This document shows positions 1 through 8,479 of a stretch of 38,204 nt of DNA, piece by piece. The notes beneath the pieces were generated by a model. The model was given only the letters and a program-made list of their open reading frames with translations. It was not told the origin of the DNA and made no database searches. Numbering within the stretch: position 1 is the stretch's first letter; the number at the start of each line of letters is the position of its first letter. The position numbers were made by a program, and so were the translations under genes. Source of the DNA: a virus; IMG/VR virus record IMGVR_UViG_3300034953_000029, positions 1 to 38,204 of that record; one strand, given 5' to 3'.

Positions 1-1136
1 CTGATGCAAAGATAACTGCAGGAAGTCTGCACGAGCTTGACAACTGGGACAGTATCAACGACAGTAGTGGTGAGCCGCTTATAGCTAGAGTGCTAAGGCC
101 GTTCAACAATAGATTGGTTGCTATGAACATCTTTGAAGAGCATGATCAAGGTGGTAACACTGCTAATGACGTGTTCCTTCCTATCGATTTCTTGTGGTCA
201 TCACATATCACAACACTGCAATCACTAACAGCAGCTACATGGACAGCCTCAACAACTAACACAGCTGGTGATAACTTCCTTACAGAGACTCCGGGCAAGA
301 TACTTGACGGCGGACAGCTTGGTGAATTCTTTATTGCATACAAGTCTGACAGTGTTATTCGTGTAAGAGAGACTGGCGACAACTTTGTGCTAGCTTTTGA
401 AAGCATTTTTGAAGATGACGGCATATACTCTACAAGATGTTTTGCTAACATCGGTGGCTCTCAACATTTGGTTGTTGGAAACTATGGTGTATACATTCAT
501 GACGGACAGTCACAAAGACAGGATATTGCAAAAGATCTATTCAAAGATACTATGTACTTACTTGTTGAGCCTGGCGAAAAGGAACGTGCATTTGTATTTC
601 AGCAGACAAGAGATAAAGAAGTTTGGTTTTGTTTAAGCTCTAAGAATAACGAGGTAGGCGGAGTAAGGCAATTAGGTTGTGACCTTGCTTTTGTATATGA
701 CTATGGAAGCGGTAAGCTTCACAAAAGAAGTCTTCCGGGAGTAGTAGACGTATATGAAACAGAACTTAATGGACAGCTGGAAATCTTTGCAGCTAAACCT
801 GGAGACACAAACCTTCAGAAACTTTCAAGTACAGCTTTGGTTTCTGGTGGCTTCTTTGAGCGAGAGAATGACAATCTCACTGACAACAATAGAATTAAAC
901 AGATTAATCGTATACATGTTAATGCTAAAGGAAGCGTCAATCTTGCTGTAGTTGGAACAAACAACCTGAACGACTCAAAGATTTATTCAGATGTTACCTT
1001 TGATCCCGCAACAACCCATAAGGTTGATGTTAGAACATCAGGAAGATATATGAACCTAAGGGTTACAATGAACGGGGATACAAACCCAGAGTTAACTAAA
1101 TTACAATTTGACCTTAAACTTATGGGTGTTAGATAA
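1..1136 (+). CDS. Tail structural protein, 5' truncated by window edge
   Basis: The reading frame is open from the first complete codon at position 3 to the TAA at 1134-1136, so the gene starts outside the window. A GTG at 90 is only an internal codon. The visible ~378 residues are rich in beta-strand-like, glycine- and aspartate-spaced segments. Residues near the middle (FANIGGSQHLVVGNYGVYIH) look like a propeller blade of the kind found in podovirus nozzle/hub proteins (T7 gp12 or P22 gp10 type). Position just before the tail fibre in the late operon supports a tail tube or nozzle role. I see no enzymatic motif. The specific family assignment is inference; that it is a virion protein is fairly safe. 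Confidence 0.6.
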   Translation, partial: DAKITAGSLHELDNWDSINDSSGEPLIARVLRPFNNRLVAMNIFEEHDQGGNTANDVFLPIDFLWSSHITTLQSLTAATWTASTTNTAGDNFLTETPGKILDGGQLGEFFIAYKSDSVIRVRETGDNFVLAFESIFEDDGIYSTRCFANIGGSQHLVVGNYGVYIHDGQSQRQDIAKDLFKDTMYLLVEPGEKERAFVFQQTRDKEVWFCLSSKNNEVGGVRQLGCDLAFVYDYGSGKLHKRSLPGVVDVYETELNGQLEIFAAKPGDTNLQKLSSTALVSGGFFERENDNLTDNNRIKQINRIHVNAKGSVNLAVVGTNNLNDSKIYSDVTFDPATTHKVDVRTSGRYMNLRVTMNGDTNPELTKLQFDLKLMGVR

Positions 1137-1145
1137 AGGAGTCCT

Positions 1146-3386
1146 ATGGCTACAATTTCCGAAACGGAACTACAAAGAAGGCTTAAGAGGCTTGAGTCTA
1201 GTAATGCAGGAACCACAGGCTCGGCCTTGATTGTAAAGGTCGGGGATCACTATGAGTACGCCTCGGATTATATCTATGTAGCCTACGCCTCCAACATTAC
1301 AAGTGCCACTAATGGAATCATAGCTAGTCAGGACGATGCTACCGACTTCCAACAGGAGCCTTTTGATGCACTTGGAGATCTTCTAAGTTTTAGAGGGTTC
1401 TACACATCTAGGTCAGTGTATGCTTCTGGTGATCCAACAGACTACACTTGGGGTGACGTATCTTTGATTCCTAGCTTCGCAACCTCTGAACGATACTATC
1501 ATACCTCTTTTGGTTTATTGTCCGAAATAGGGGATCCTACGACCTCTGCGGGTACATGGACACTTGTGACAGCCAGCAGTGCAGTTCCAGGTGAAGCGGT
1601 ATGGATTGCTGAAAGATTTACTATTAATGATAATCCGTCAGCCTGGAGTATCTTTCCAGCAAGAGCTACAGATACAAGTCCAATGATCTTGTCTCTCGCT
1701 AAGTCAGGCTTTAACCAGCCAACCTTAGGTGACGCAACGTGGATAGCTGATGTAATTATTGCAGCAACAGCGCACACCGGAAGGTCCTACTCAAACCAAA
1801 AAGAAATTGGTTATGGAACCGCTGTAGCTATTGATTATGATAATGGCAAGTTGTTTGGAGTCTTCCAGAGGAATGGCTCAGGTCAGGATGTATGGGTAAC
1901 TCCCACTGACTTCATTGATGGAGACTTGTTTGTAGACGGCACGATACTTGCTGACAAGCTTGTGGCTAATACAATTACTGCCGGACAGATAGCTGGTGAT
2001 ACAATCACAGCTAATGAAATACTTGGCAACACGATCACAGCTGCCGAAATATTTGGTGGAACTATTACGACAGATCTTATTAATACCGACGGTATTAGCG
2101 CAAACAAGATTAATGTAAATGATAGTATCGCCTTTAATACAACCACAGGATCTACAAGCGATCCAGTTGGGCACTCCACAGGTCTTCAGTTTAACAAAAC
2201 AGATCTTCACTCAGGTGTTGCGGGTGTCTTTCTAGGCACTCACAAAGAGTCTGACAACAGTGTTACTTCTGGTCTTCATATAGGTAACCTTACATCTTAT
2301 GTAAAAATTACATCAGAGGATGATGGTTCTGGCAGTGGAGATAGTAATGTACTTCTGGCGAACACCAGGTTCCTATCAACCTCATTAACAAATGGAGTTT
2401 TGGAATACCTTTCATCAACTACATCAAACACAAATGGCAAAAGAGTTGTTGACATAAGTTCGGTTACTGCGGGTACTACAATATCTTTCGATATTTACGG
2501 TGCGGGTGGCGGTGGTGCTTCAAATGAAGGAACCACAGGTTCAGTTGCGGATAGTGACTTAGTTACTTATAACGGCACTGCTGGATCTAACGGTAGCGCT
2601 TCCTCCGTTACTGTAAAAAACGGAACTACTATTGTTCAAAAAACTTATGACGGCACAAATCTAACAGACTCCGGAATATCCTCTGGAGGCTTGGGTGGTG
2701 CAACTGGTGGATCAGGATCGGCAACTGGAGCGGCTGGAACATCGTCTGCTGCTCCAGATCCAAACGCCGATGGTGGTGATGGCGCTGCTGGAGAAACTTC
2801 GACAACTCCTATAATAGATATGGAAGGAGGTCTTGGAGGTGGAATACCTACTATACTGACAGGATCCTTTACCAAGGCCGCCAATGACACAACGATTGAG
2901 ATAATTGTTGGTGATGGTGGTAATGGGGGAGCGGGACATTCTGCTGCTGGTGCTTCTGCGAGAAGTGGAATAACAGGTAGCGTTGGCTACGTCAAGATAA
3001 CAATTGCAAGCGCAGGTGCTGCAACAGAGATCTTTACAATATCCACTGACAAGGTTCAATCCGAGGTAGACGTTGTTGTAAACGGCAACGTAACAGCTGA
3101 CGAGATAATCGACAGATCTGATGTAAGACTTAAGACTGACATCTCTCCTATTAGGAATGCCTTAGAGATTGTTAAAGATCTCGAAGGTGTTGTATACACT
3201 AGAATAGATTCAGGCAAAAGAGAAGCTGGCGTTATCGCTCAGGATGTTGAAGAGGTTTTTCCTTATGTTGTATCTGAGAACTCAGACGGATACCTAGGCG
3301 TAGCTTATGGTAGAATGGTCGGACTTCTTATTGAAGCAGTTAAAGACTTATCAAAACAAATAGAAGAACTTAAGAAAGGAGATTAG
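1146..3386 (+). CDS. Tail fibre/spike with S74 self-cleaving chaperone domain
   Basis: This 746-aa protein is a receptor-binding fibre. An N-terminal part of ~260 residues is followed by a run of short TADKI/TANEI-like repeats at residues ~264-314, as in the C-terminal parts of lambda J-like and other fibre proteins. A glycine-rich stretch follows at ~452-610, and the C-terminal ~90 residues form an intramolecular chaperone domain of the S74/endosialidase type. The cleavage signature SDVRLK places the putative catalytic Ser at 658 and Lys at 663, the Ser/Lys spacing known for this family. In the family the domain trimerises the fibre and then cuts itself off just before the Ser. The RBS AAAGGAG precedes the ATG. 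The gene lies 9 nt after the tail gene and 1 nt before the next tail gene. Confidence 0.85.
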   Translation: MATISETELQRRLKRLESSNAGTTGSALIVKVGDHYEYASDYIYVAYASNITSATNGIIASQDDATDFQQEPFDALGDLLSFRGFYTSRSVYASGDPTDYTWGDVSLIPSFATSERYYHTSFGLLSEIGDPTTSAGTWTLVTASSAVPGEAVWIAERFTINDNPSAWSIFPARATDTSPMILSLAKSGFNQPTLGDATWIADVIIAATAHTGRSYSNQKEIGYGTAVAIDYDNGKLFGVFQRNGSGQDVWVTPTDFIDGDLFVDGTILADKLVANTITAGQIAGDTITANEILGNTITAAEIFGGTITTDLINTDGISANKINVNDSIAFNTTTGSTSDPVGHSTGLQFNKTDLHSGVAGVFLGTHKESDNSVTSGLHIGNLTSYVKITSEDDGSGSGDSNVLLANTRFLSTSLTNGVLEYLSSTTSNTNGKRVVDISSVTAGTTISFDIYGAGGGGASNEGTTGSVADSDLVTYNGTAGSNGSASSVTVKNGTTIVQKTYDGTNLTDSGISSGGLGGATGGSGSATGAAGTSSAAPDPNADGGDGAAGETSTTPIIDMEGGLGGGIPTILTGSFTKAANDTTIEIIVGDGGNGGAGHSAAGASARSGITGSVGYVKITIASAGAATEIFTISTDKVQSEVDVVVNGNVTADEIIDRSDVRLKTDISPIRNALEIVKDLEGVVYTRIDSGKREAGVIAQDVEEVFPYVVSENSDGYLGVAYGRMVGLLIEAVKDLSKQIEELKKGD

Positions 3387-3387
3387 T

Positions 3388-4524
3388 ATGCCTTTACCAT
3401 CAAGTGGTAAGATTACTACACAAACATTTAGAGATTTCTTTGAAATCAGTTCGTCAACTCCAATCAGTAGTTCTGACTGGTATCGTGGTGGCCCTTACGT
3501 TAGGGCCAACTACCAGACTGGGAATGGTAATAGTTCCATTAACAATCAGGTACCTACAAGCGGAAGGATAACACTAAGCGATTTGTATGGTGTGTACAAG
3601 GTTGTCCCTGCTAGTAGTCTTACACCAGGTAACTCAACCGAACAAGACATAACACCAAATCCACCCAACTATCCTAACACCCCAGACGAACCAGCTGCAC
3701 TTGGTGGTGATGGTAATAATACCAATGTTGGCCCTCCAGATCCATGGGCTAACCCACCAAGCACAACAAATGCTACTAATCAGGGTAATGGACCAATGAA
3801 CCCACCAAACAATGATTACGGTGCGGGACCAGCTGGTGCCAATCAAGACCCGTATCAGAATACAGCCACCAATAACGTATCCAATGGTGGCACGGTTGGC
3901 TATCAGAACAGTCCGGACGCAGCACTGCCTCCAGCTCTTAGAGACCCTTATGCGGCCAACCAAAACCCTCCGACTGGAAACAACAACTATACCTTCTACA
4001 CTCCTGGGAACACCAATCCGGGCAATCCTAACCCAGGCAATCCTTCAGACCCGGGTCAGTTTGGAAATGGAGATTTAAACCCCGGAGGTAGTAATCCACC
4101 TGGAAATAACCCGGGAAATTGGACATATGCAGACCCAAAACCACCTGGAAACTACAACTACAATTCCTCCAACCAGGGCAATGGACCAATGAACCCACCA
4201 AACAATGACTATGGTGCGGGACCATCAGGAACCCTTCAGGATAGTTATACAAACAATGTCACTACCAATACATCTAACTTTGGTAATGCAGGATATCAAA
4301 ACAGTCCGGATCTTGGCGGCGTACCGGGAACCCAAGACCCTTTCGCAAATCCCGTTAATACTAACAACCCTCCAAACGAGACGGCAACGCCACCGACATA
4401 CCCAGATAGTAGTTTAGCTGGAGATGAGCCGGCGCCAATAGGTGACGGTAGTGACGCTACAGGGACCCCGGACGAAACAGGAGGCAACCCCTCTTACTAT
4501 GTTAATCATGAGAAACTTGTATGA
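3388..4524 (+). CDS. Pro/Asn/Gly-rich tail fibre-associated protein with internal duplication
   Basis: A 378-aa protein. The first ~72 residues (MPLPSSGKIT... and GRITLSDLYG) resemble the short N-terminal module of many phage tail-tip or fibre proteins that begin MxLPSSGxIS and contain an SLSDLYG motif. The remainder is low-complexity, rich in Pro, Asn, Gly and Asp. It contains two ~47-residue copies of the same unit at residues 131-177 and 262-308, each starting NQGNGPMNPPNNDYGAGP and ending YQNSPD. No enzymatic motif is seen. The ORF ends in an ATGA overlap with the oxygenase gene, so translation is probably coupled. Role in host attachment or as a flexible linker is inference. Confidence 0.6.
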   Translation: MPLPSSGKITTQTFRDFFEISSSTPISSSDWYRGGPYVRANYQTGNGNSSINNQVPTSGRITLSDLYGVYKVVPASSLTPGNSTEQDITPNPPNYPNTPDEPAALGGDGNNTNVGPPDPWANPPSTTNATNQGNGPMNPPNNDYGAGPAGANQDPYQNTATNNVSNGGTVGYQNSPDAALPPALRDPYAANQNPPTGNNNYTFYTPGNTNPGNPNPGNPSDPGQFGNGDLNPGGSNPPGNNPGNWTYADPKPPGNYNYNSSNQGNGPMNPPNNDYGAGPSGTLQDSYTNNVTTNTSNFGNAGYQNSPDLGGVPGTQDPFANPVNTNNPPNETATPPTYPDSSLAGDEPAPIGDGSDATGTPDETGGNPSYYVNHEKLV

Positions 4525-5102
4525 ATATACCAGCACACAACCCAAGCGCCTCTACAGCCTGTCACTACAGTGGCGGGTTTACTGAAGATGAGCTTGAGGA
4601 GCTTGATAAGTATCTAAACTCTCTGATGACTTTCAAGGCGGAGGTTGGAGACATAAAAGGACCTGCGCCTGTAAAGACAAGGGTGAGTGACGTTGCCTTT
4701 TTTAAGCCAGAAGAGCTTCCATGGTTCTCTGTGCGTATGCACGGGATTATTGACAAGATCAATAAGGATTGGTTCAAGGTTAATATAGATCATATAGGTG
4801 AGGGCTATCAGTACACGGAGTATCATGCAACAGAGGGTGGTCACTACAACTGGCACGTAGACTCTCACAATACTTTTACCGAGACAACTAGAAAGTTATC
4901 TATGATTCTCGCCCTTAATGATTATAAGGATTATAAGGGTGGTGAGTTTAAGGAGCGCCTAGGTGGAGGCACAAAGACTTGGAAACTAAATCGTGGTGAC
5001 ATTCTAGTAATACCTAGTTATGCTTTGCACAAAGTAACAAGGGTATCTAAAGGAACTAGAAAATCTATAATCTGCTGGGTCAGTGGACCGCAATATATAT
5101 AA
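4521..5102 (+). CDS. 2OG-Fe(II) oxygenase (PKHD/prolyl-hydroxylase-like)
   Basis: A 193-aa double-stranded beta-helix dioxygenase that would hydroxylate a protein or other substrate using 2-oxoglutarate and O2. The iron triad is visible: H112-x-D114 in YNWHVDSHN and H170 in YALHKVT. R180 lies ten residues after the distal His and is placed to bind 2OG. The length fits single-domain phage and bacterial PKHD-type enzymes. The start overlaps the preceding stop by ATGA. It is followed after 9 nt by a second, different 2OG oxygenase, and both sit inside the tail module. This suggests modification of a virion protein or of host surface or translation components; the substrate is unknown. Confidence 0.85.
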   Translation: MNIPAHNPSASTACHYSGGFTEDELEELDKYLNSLMTFKAEVGDIKGPAPVKTRVSDVAFFKPEELPWFSVRMHGIIDKINKDWFKVNIDHIGEGYQYTEYHATEGGHYNWHVDSHNTFTETTRKLSMILALNDYKDYKGGEFKERLGGGTKTWKLNRGDILVIPSYALHKVTRVSKGTRKSIICWVSGPQYI

Positions 5103-5111
5103 GGATGAGAG

Positions 5112-5798
5112 ATGAGTGATCTTGATTTAAGAAAGATGAAAGACCCATTTGTTAAGGCAAACATAAACACTAGCTTCATAGCGTGTTATGACGGGGCATT
5201 CTCAGACAAGTTTTGTGATGATACTGTAGCATTGTTCCATCACCTTCAGAGTAAGTATGGAGATCAACATCCTGATGAAAACGACAACCCTATGGTTAAC
5301 CATAAGTTTAATAGCGTCGGCCACAGGAAGGACAATTCAAGGTTCTTCCAGCAGATAGCTAACGAGTGGGACGAGGAAGATAGACAGGATAACATTAGGT
5401 TGTGTAAAACATTCTATGACGGTATAGATGAGTACTTGCAAAAGTACATAAAGTCCATAGGTAAAAGTCTTGGTAAGCTTGAAGCAGATTGTTTTAAGGT
5501 TCATCACTACCCACCAGGCGGACACTTCTCGATCTTCCATCACGAACATAGTGGTGAGAATGACAGGTACAAAAGTAGAGTTCTAGTGTACATGGTGTAC
5601 CTAGGTGAGGACATTCATAATGGCGAAGGGACAACTGAGTTTATTTATCAGGGCATCCACGTCAAACCAAAGAAAGGTAGGTTAGTAATATTCCCTGCAG
5701 ATTTCACACATACCCATAGAGGTAATCCAACATACCAGCAAGAGAAGTACATTGCTACTGGCTGGTGGTTAACGGAAGGATCTAACGGAGTTTATTAA
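5112..5798 (+). CDS. Second 2OG-Fe(II) oxygenase (P4H-like)
   Basis: A 228-aa protein of the prolyl 4-hydroxylase-like 2OG oxygenase class often seen in marine phages. Candidate iron ligands are H143 and E145 in IFHHEHSG, giving an H-x-E instead of the usual H-x-D, and H202 in THTHRGNP. K212, ten residues after H202, would bind 2-oxoglutarate as the lysine does in collagen-type P4Hs. The ending KYIATGWW is typical of the group. The H-x-E variant means activity should not be taken for granted, and H144/H146 are alternative ligands. The next gene starts in a TAATG overlap. Not a close copy of the upstream oxygenase, so it probably has another substrate. Confidence 0.8.
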   Translation: MSDLDLRKMKDPFVKANINTSFIACYDGAFSDKFCDDTVALFHHLQSKYGDQHPDENDNPMVNHKFNSVGHRKDNSRFFQQIANEWDEEDRQDNIRLCKTFYDGIDEYLQKYIKSIGKSLGKLEADCFKVHHYPPGGHFSIFHHEHSGENDRYKSRVLVYMVYLGEDIHNGEGTTEFIYQGIHVKPKKGRLVIFPADFTHTHRGNPTYQQEKYIATGWWLTEGSNGVY

Positions 5799-6238
5799 TG
5801 TCCTATACAATAAGACGCCTGCCAGTGGAAGAAGCACTGAGCAGGTACAACGAGTTCAGAGAGCATATAGAGAAGGCTCTAAAGTACAGCAGCGGCGAGT
5901 GGACAGCAGTTCAGATAATGCAAAGCGTTATCACAGAGCCTGGTATATTTCACATATGGGAAGTCTTAAAGGACAATTGCCCAGTCGCCTTTGGCACAAC
6001 TAAATACTTACAGTATCACAACTTCACAGCAATGCACGTTATGACATTGGCTGGGGATACTGGTGGAGATATTGTAGAGTGGTCTAAAATATTTGAAGAA
6101 GAAATGAAGAAGCACCCAGAGATTGACTGTCTAGAACTGTCAGGTCGTAGGGGTTTCGTAAAACAATTAGAGAAAGCAGGGTGGACCGAGAGGTACACGA
6201 CCATGCGTAAATCACTTAAGGAGATGTTAAATGTCTGA
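5798..6238 (+). CDS. GNAT-like acyltransferase-fold protein
   Basis: A 146-aa protein with the general pattern of a GNAT fold: an N-terminal helix pair, the central strands FHIWEVL and FTAMHVMTLAG, then LELSGRRGFVKQLEKAGW, which matches the C-terminal 'G-R-x-G-F/W' strand-helix of small GNAT proteins. Similar small GNAT-like proteins occur in podovirus tail/internal-protein modules. The canonical Q/RxxGxG/A acetyl-CoA loop is not obvious; the closest is the segment around GDTGGDIVEW, so catalytic activity is uncertain. It starts in a TAATG overlap with the oxygenase and its 3' end overlaps the next gene by 8 nt, so it is co-translated with its neighbours. Confidence 0.55.
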   Translation: MSYTIRRLPVEEALSRYNEFREHIEKALKYSSGEWTAVQIMQSVITEPGIFHIWEVLKDNCPVAFGTTKYLQYHNFTAMHVMTLAGDTGGDIVEWSKIFEEEMKKHPEIDCLELSGRRGFVKQLEKAGWTERYTTMRKSLKEMLNV

Positions 6239-6824
6239 GACAGTTACCACACAATCCGGCTATGGTACGGAATTTAAAGATCAACAACTAGATATACTTG
6301 GACAAGCACAGAACCTCCACAAGACAGGGCAACTTGGTCAAGTAGCAGGGTTCACAGATGCTCAATTACAAGGCCAACAGGCTGGCATGAATGCTGCCAA
6401 TACACAGGTAAACCTTGAAGGCCAGCTTGCTGGTATGGCAGGTCAGACAGATCTGTCAGGTATGAGGCAGGGCGCTTTACAACAAGCCCAACAACAGTTA
6501 GGTTTGAACTCAGCTGCAGCCGGTAGATACAATCAGCTCGGCGGCTCAAGAGGTTTTGTAAATGAACAAAGCATAGCTAATAATTTAGCTGGAACGTTTG
6601 GTCAGATAGATCTTCAGCAACAGCAAATGGATTTAACAAGTACACAGCAGGCGCTTGACGCTCAAGGTACTGGCGCATCATCTATGGCAGCAATAGGACA
6701 AGGACAGCAAAAGCAAAACCAAAATATTGCTGACTCTTCTTATGCTGGTCTTACACAACTTGGTGAAATGTTTACTAGCATTGCTGATAAATCAACGTCC
6801 GCAACAAGGACTAAGGGGAAGTAG
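6231..6824 (+). CDS. Gln/Ala/Gly-rich putative virion (ejection-type) protein
   Basis: A 197-aa protein extremely rich in Gln, Ala and Gly. The helical heptad-like segment of about residues 55-150 (such as GALQQAQQQLGLNSAAAGRY) suggests long amphipathic helices. Composition and position resemble the small ejection or internal virion proteins of podoviruses, which are helical, low in charged residues and injected with DNA. No named family is recognised. The start ATG lies within the end of the GNAT-like gene, and the stop TAG directly abuts the next ATG. Confidence 0.45.
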   Translation: MSETVTTQSGYGTEFKDQQLDILGQAQNLHKTGQLGQVAGFTDAQLQGQQAGMNAANTQVNLEGQLAGMAGQTDLSGMRQGALQQAQQQLGLNSAAAGRYNQLGGSRGFVNEQSIANNLAGTFGQIDLQQQQMDLTSTQQALDAQGTGASSMAAIGQGQQKQNQNIADSSYAGLTQLGEMFTSIADKSTSATRTKGK

Positions 6825-7256
6825 ATGTCAAGTAATAATATTTGGGAAGACGAAGAGAATCCATTCATGCCGACACAGGTTGCATCAGCAATTCAAATGG
6901 GCGCCACTCAAGCTCCAGAGCAGGGTATACCCTTCTCTCAAGGAGGCGGTGGTGGGATGTCATTCGGTGGTCAGCCAAAACCCAAGCCCCTTGACACAAG
7001 TCGAGGTGACTACGGTCTTAATACAATATGGGACTCAGGCAGAACCATTGCAGAATCTCACGCCTTTTCAGACGCAAGAGCGGCCGAGACAGCAACAAGT
7101 AGGCAACATCAATTTGATATTAATACATACTCAGACCCTATGGCTAGACGACAAGGACGAGGAAGGTACTATATGAATCCCGGAGAGACTTACGCTCAGT
7201 CACCAGGACACACATCCTCTTGGGCTGGCAACGGTATGCCACCATCTATGAGATAA
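6825..7256 (+). CDS. Hypothetical virion-module protein with Gly run
   Basis: A 143-aa protein of unknown function. It is hydrophilic, with a glycine run (GGGGG) near residue 40 and an Arg/Gly-rich segment (ARRQGRGRYY) near residue 110. There are no Cys residues, signal peptide or membrane segment. It begins immediately after the preceding stop codon and ends nine nucleotides before the next start, which has a GGAG site. A longer ORF in another frame (6727-7176) was judged a shadow because this frame fits the operon junctions exactly. Confidence 0.5.
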   Translation: MSSNNIWEDEENPFMPTQVASAIQMGATQAPEQGIPFSQGGGGGMSFGGQPKPKPLDTSRGDYGLNTIWDSGRTIAESHAFSDARAAETATSRQHQFDINTYSDPMARRQGRGRYYMNPGETYAQSPGHTSSWAGNGMPPSMR

Positions 7257-7265
7257 GGAGAGTTC

Positions 7266-8462
7266 ATGTCAATTTTTGAAGACACCTCAGGGTGGCTAAA
7301 GGAAACACTTGGCTTTGATGGCGACATCAATGTCGAGGGCAACAAGATCAACTACACTGAAGACGGTGCCAGTATCGGGTATAACGGTGACACACTTGAT
7401 CTTGATTACAAAGACAAGTTTGGCATTGACAGTAACAACAGATCTTATATTAACTTTGACGGCGGAACATTGTCAAACGATCCGGAGTACGGCCCTCGAT
7501 TAGACATGGGAGGGTTTGACGGAAACTTTACGCTAGATAAGGATGCGCTTAGTTATAGTCCCAACGGTTTTGACGGGATCGGAGCGAGCGCTTCCATTGA
7601 CAAATGGGGAGATGTAAGTCTTGAAGGGGACGTTCTCAAGAACACCCAGATAGATAAAGCTTTAAATCAAGGGTTGGATGCTGCGACTCAATCGTTTGAC
7701 AACAAGGTTCTAGATAATCAGTTTACGACAAGCGCTGATATTAATACATCCAGTCTTGGACGTGCTGCTCTTGGACAAGGAACCTTTGATGACGTAATTA
7801 AAGCGAGGATAGTATCCAATGATACCGATCAAATAGGATGGGGAATGAAAGGCCCCGTCATAGGCGGCCAAGATCTTTACAGTGCTGCTGGATCAATGTA
7901 TAACCAGGTTGCGACAGGCCTTACAGAGAACAAGAACATGCCAGAGTGGTATAACTACCTTTACAACAAAGGTATTAAACCAATAATGAATGAGTTGGCG
8001 GATTCAGAAGACCTTAGTTCTTATGTTTCAGGTGTACAGTTTGGTGACGACACTAATAACGTACAACTTAATAACGGGAACGCATCTTACAATTACAACC
8101 AGGGCGGCAAGTCTTTAACACTAGACCCATACGGTATTGACTTCGCCAGTCCAGACCTTTCATTTAATAGTGACGGAGCATTTAAGTATAGTGATGGTGA
8201 CACCTCTATAAGTAATAATGGAATACAGATTGGAGACTTAAACCTTAACAAGGGTGGGGGCTTCTCCTATGGAAGCGAAAACAATCTTCAACTTTCTGAC
8301 GAAGGTCTTAAGTATGGACCATTCGGCAAGGGATCTACCAATAAAAATGTTTGGCAAGAAGGGGACTTTGTTGACCTAACACTAGATACAAACAGTTATT
8401 TCCAAAACCATTCTGAAGCAGAGTTAAGAGCTATGCTATCAGATGTCTTTGGAAGTTTATAA
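7266..8462 (+). CDS. Hypothetical beta-repeat virion-module protein
   Basis: A 398-aa protein, acidic and rich in Asp, Asn and Gly. Both the N-terminal ~110 residues and the C-terminal ~130 residues consist of alternating short hydrophobic strands and DG/NG turns (for example TLDLDYKDKFGID and LTLDPYGIDFASPDLSF), a pattern expected for a beta-solenoid or stacked beta-sheet. A more helical segment (about residues 130-250) lies between. No Cys, no signal peptide. Family not recognised. Its place between tail and ejection genes makes a virion role likely. Confidence 0.5.
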   Translation: MSIFEDTSGWLKETLGFDGDINVEGNKINYTEDGASIGYNGDTLDLDYKDKFGIDSNNRSYINFDGGTLSNDPEYGPRLDMGGFDGNFTLDKDALSYSPNGFDGIGASASIDKWGDVSLEGDVLKNTQIDKALNQGLDAATQSFDNKVLDNQFTTSADINTSSLGRAALGQGTFDDVIKARIVSNDTDQIGWGMKGPVIGGQDLYSAAGSMYNQVATGLTENKNMPEWYNYLYNKGIKPIMNELADSEDLSSYVSGVQFGDDTNNVQLNNGNASYNYNQGGKSLTLDPYGIDFASPDLSFNSDGAFKYSDGDTSISNNGIQIGDLNLNKGGGFSYGSENNLQLSDEGLKYGPFGKGSTNKNVWQEGDFVDLTLDTNSYFQNHSEAELRAMLSDVFGSL

Positions 8463-8479
8463 AATACCAGGAGCAAACA

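Noticed and set aside
2645-3059. Long antisense ORFs over the glycine-rich part of the tail fibre
   Set aside because: They are shadows of Gly codons read as Pro/Ala-rich or Ser-rich sequence and have no RBS or operon context.
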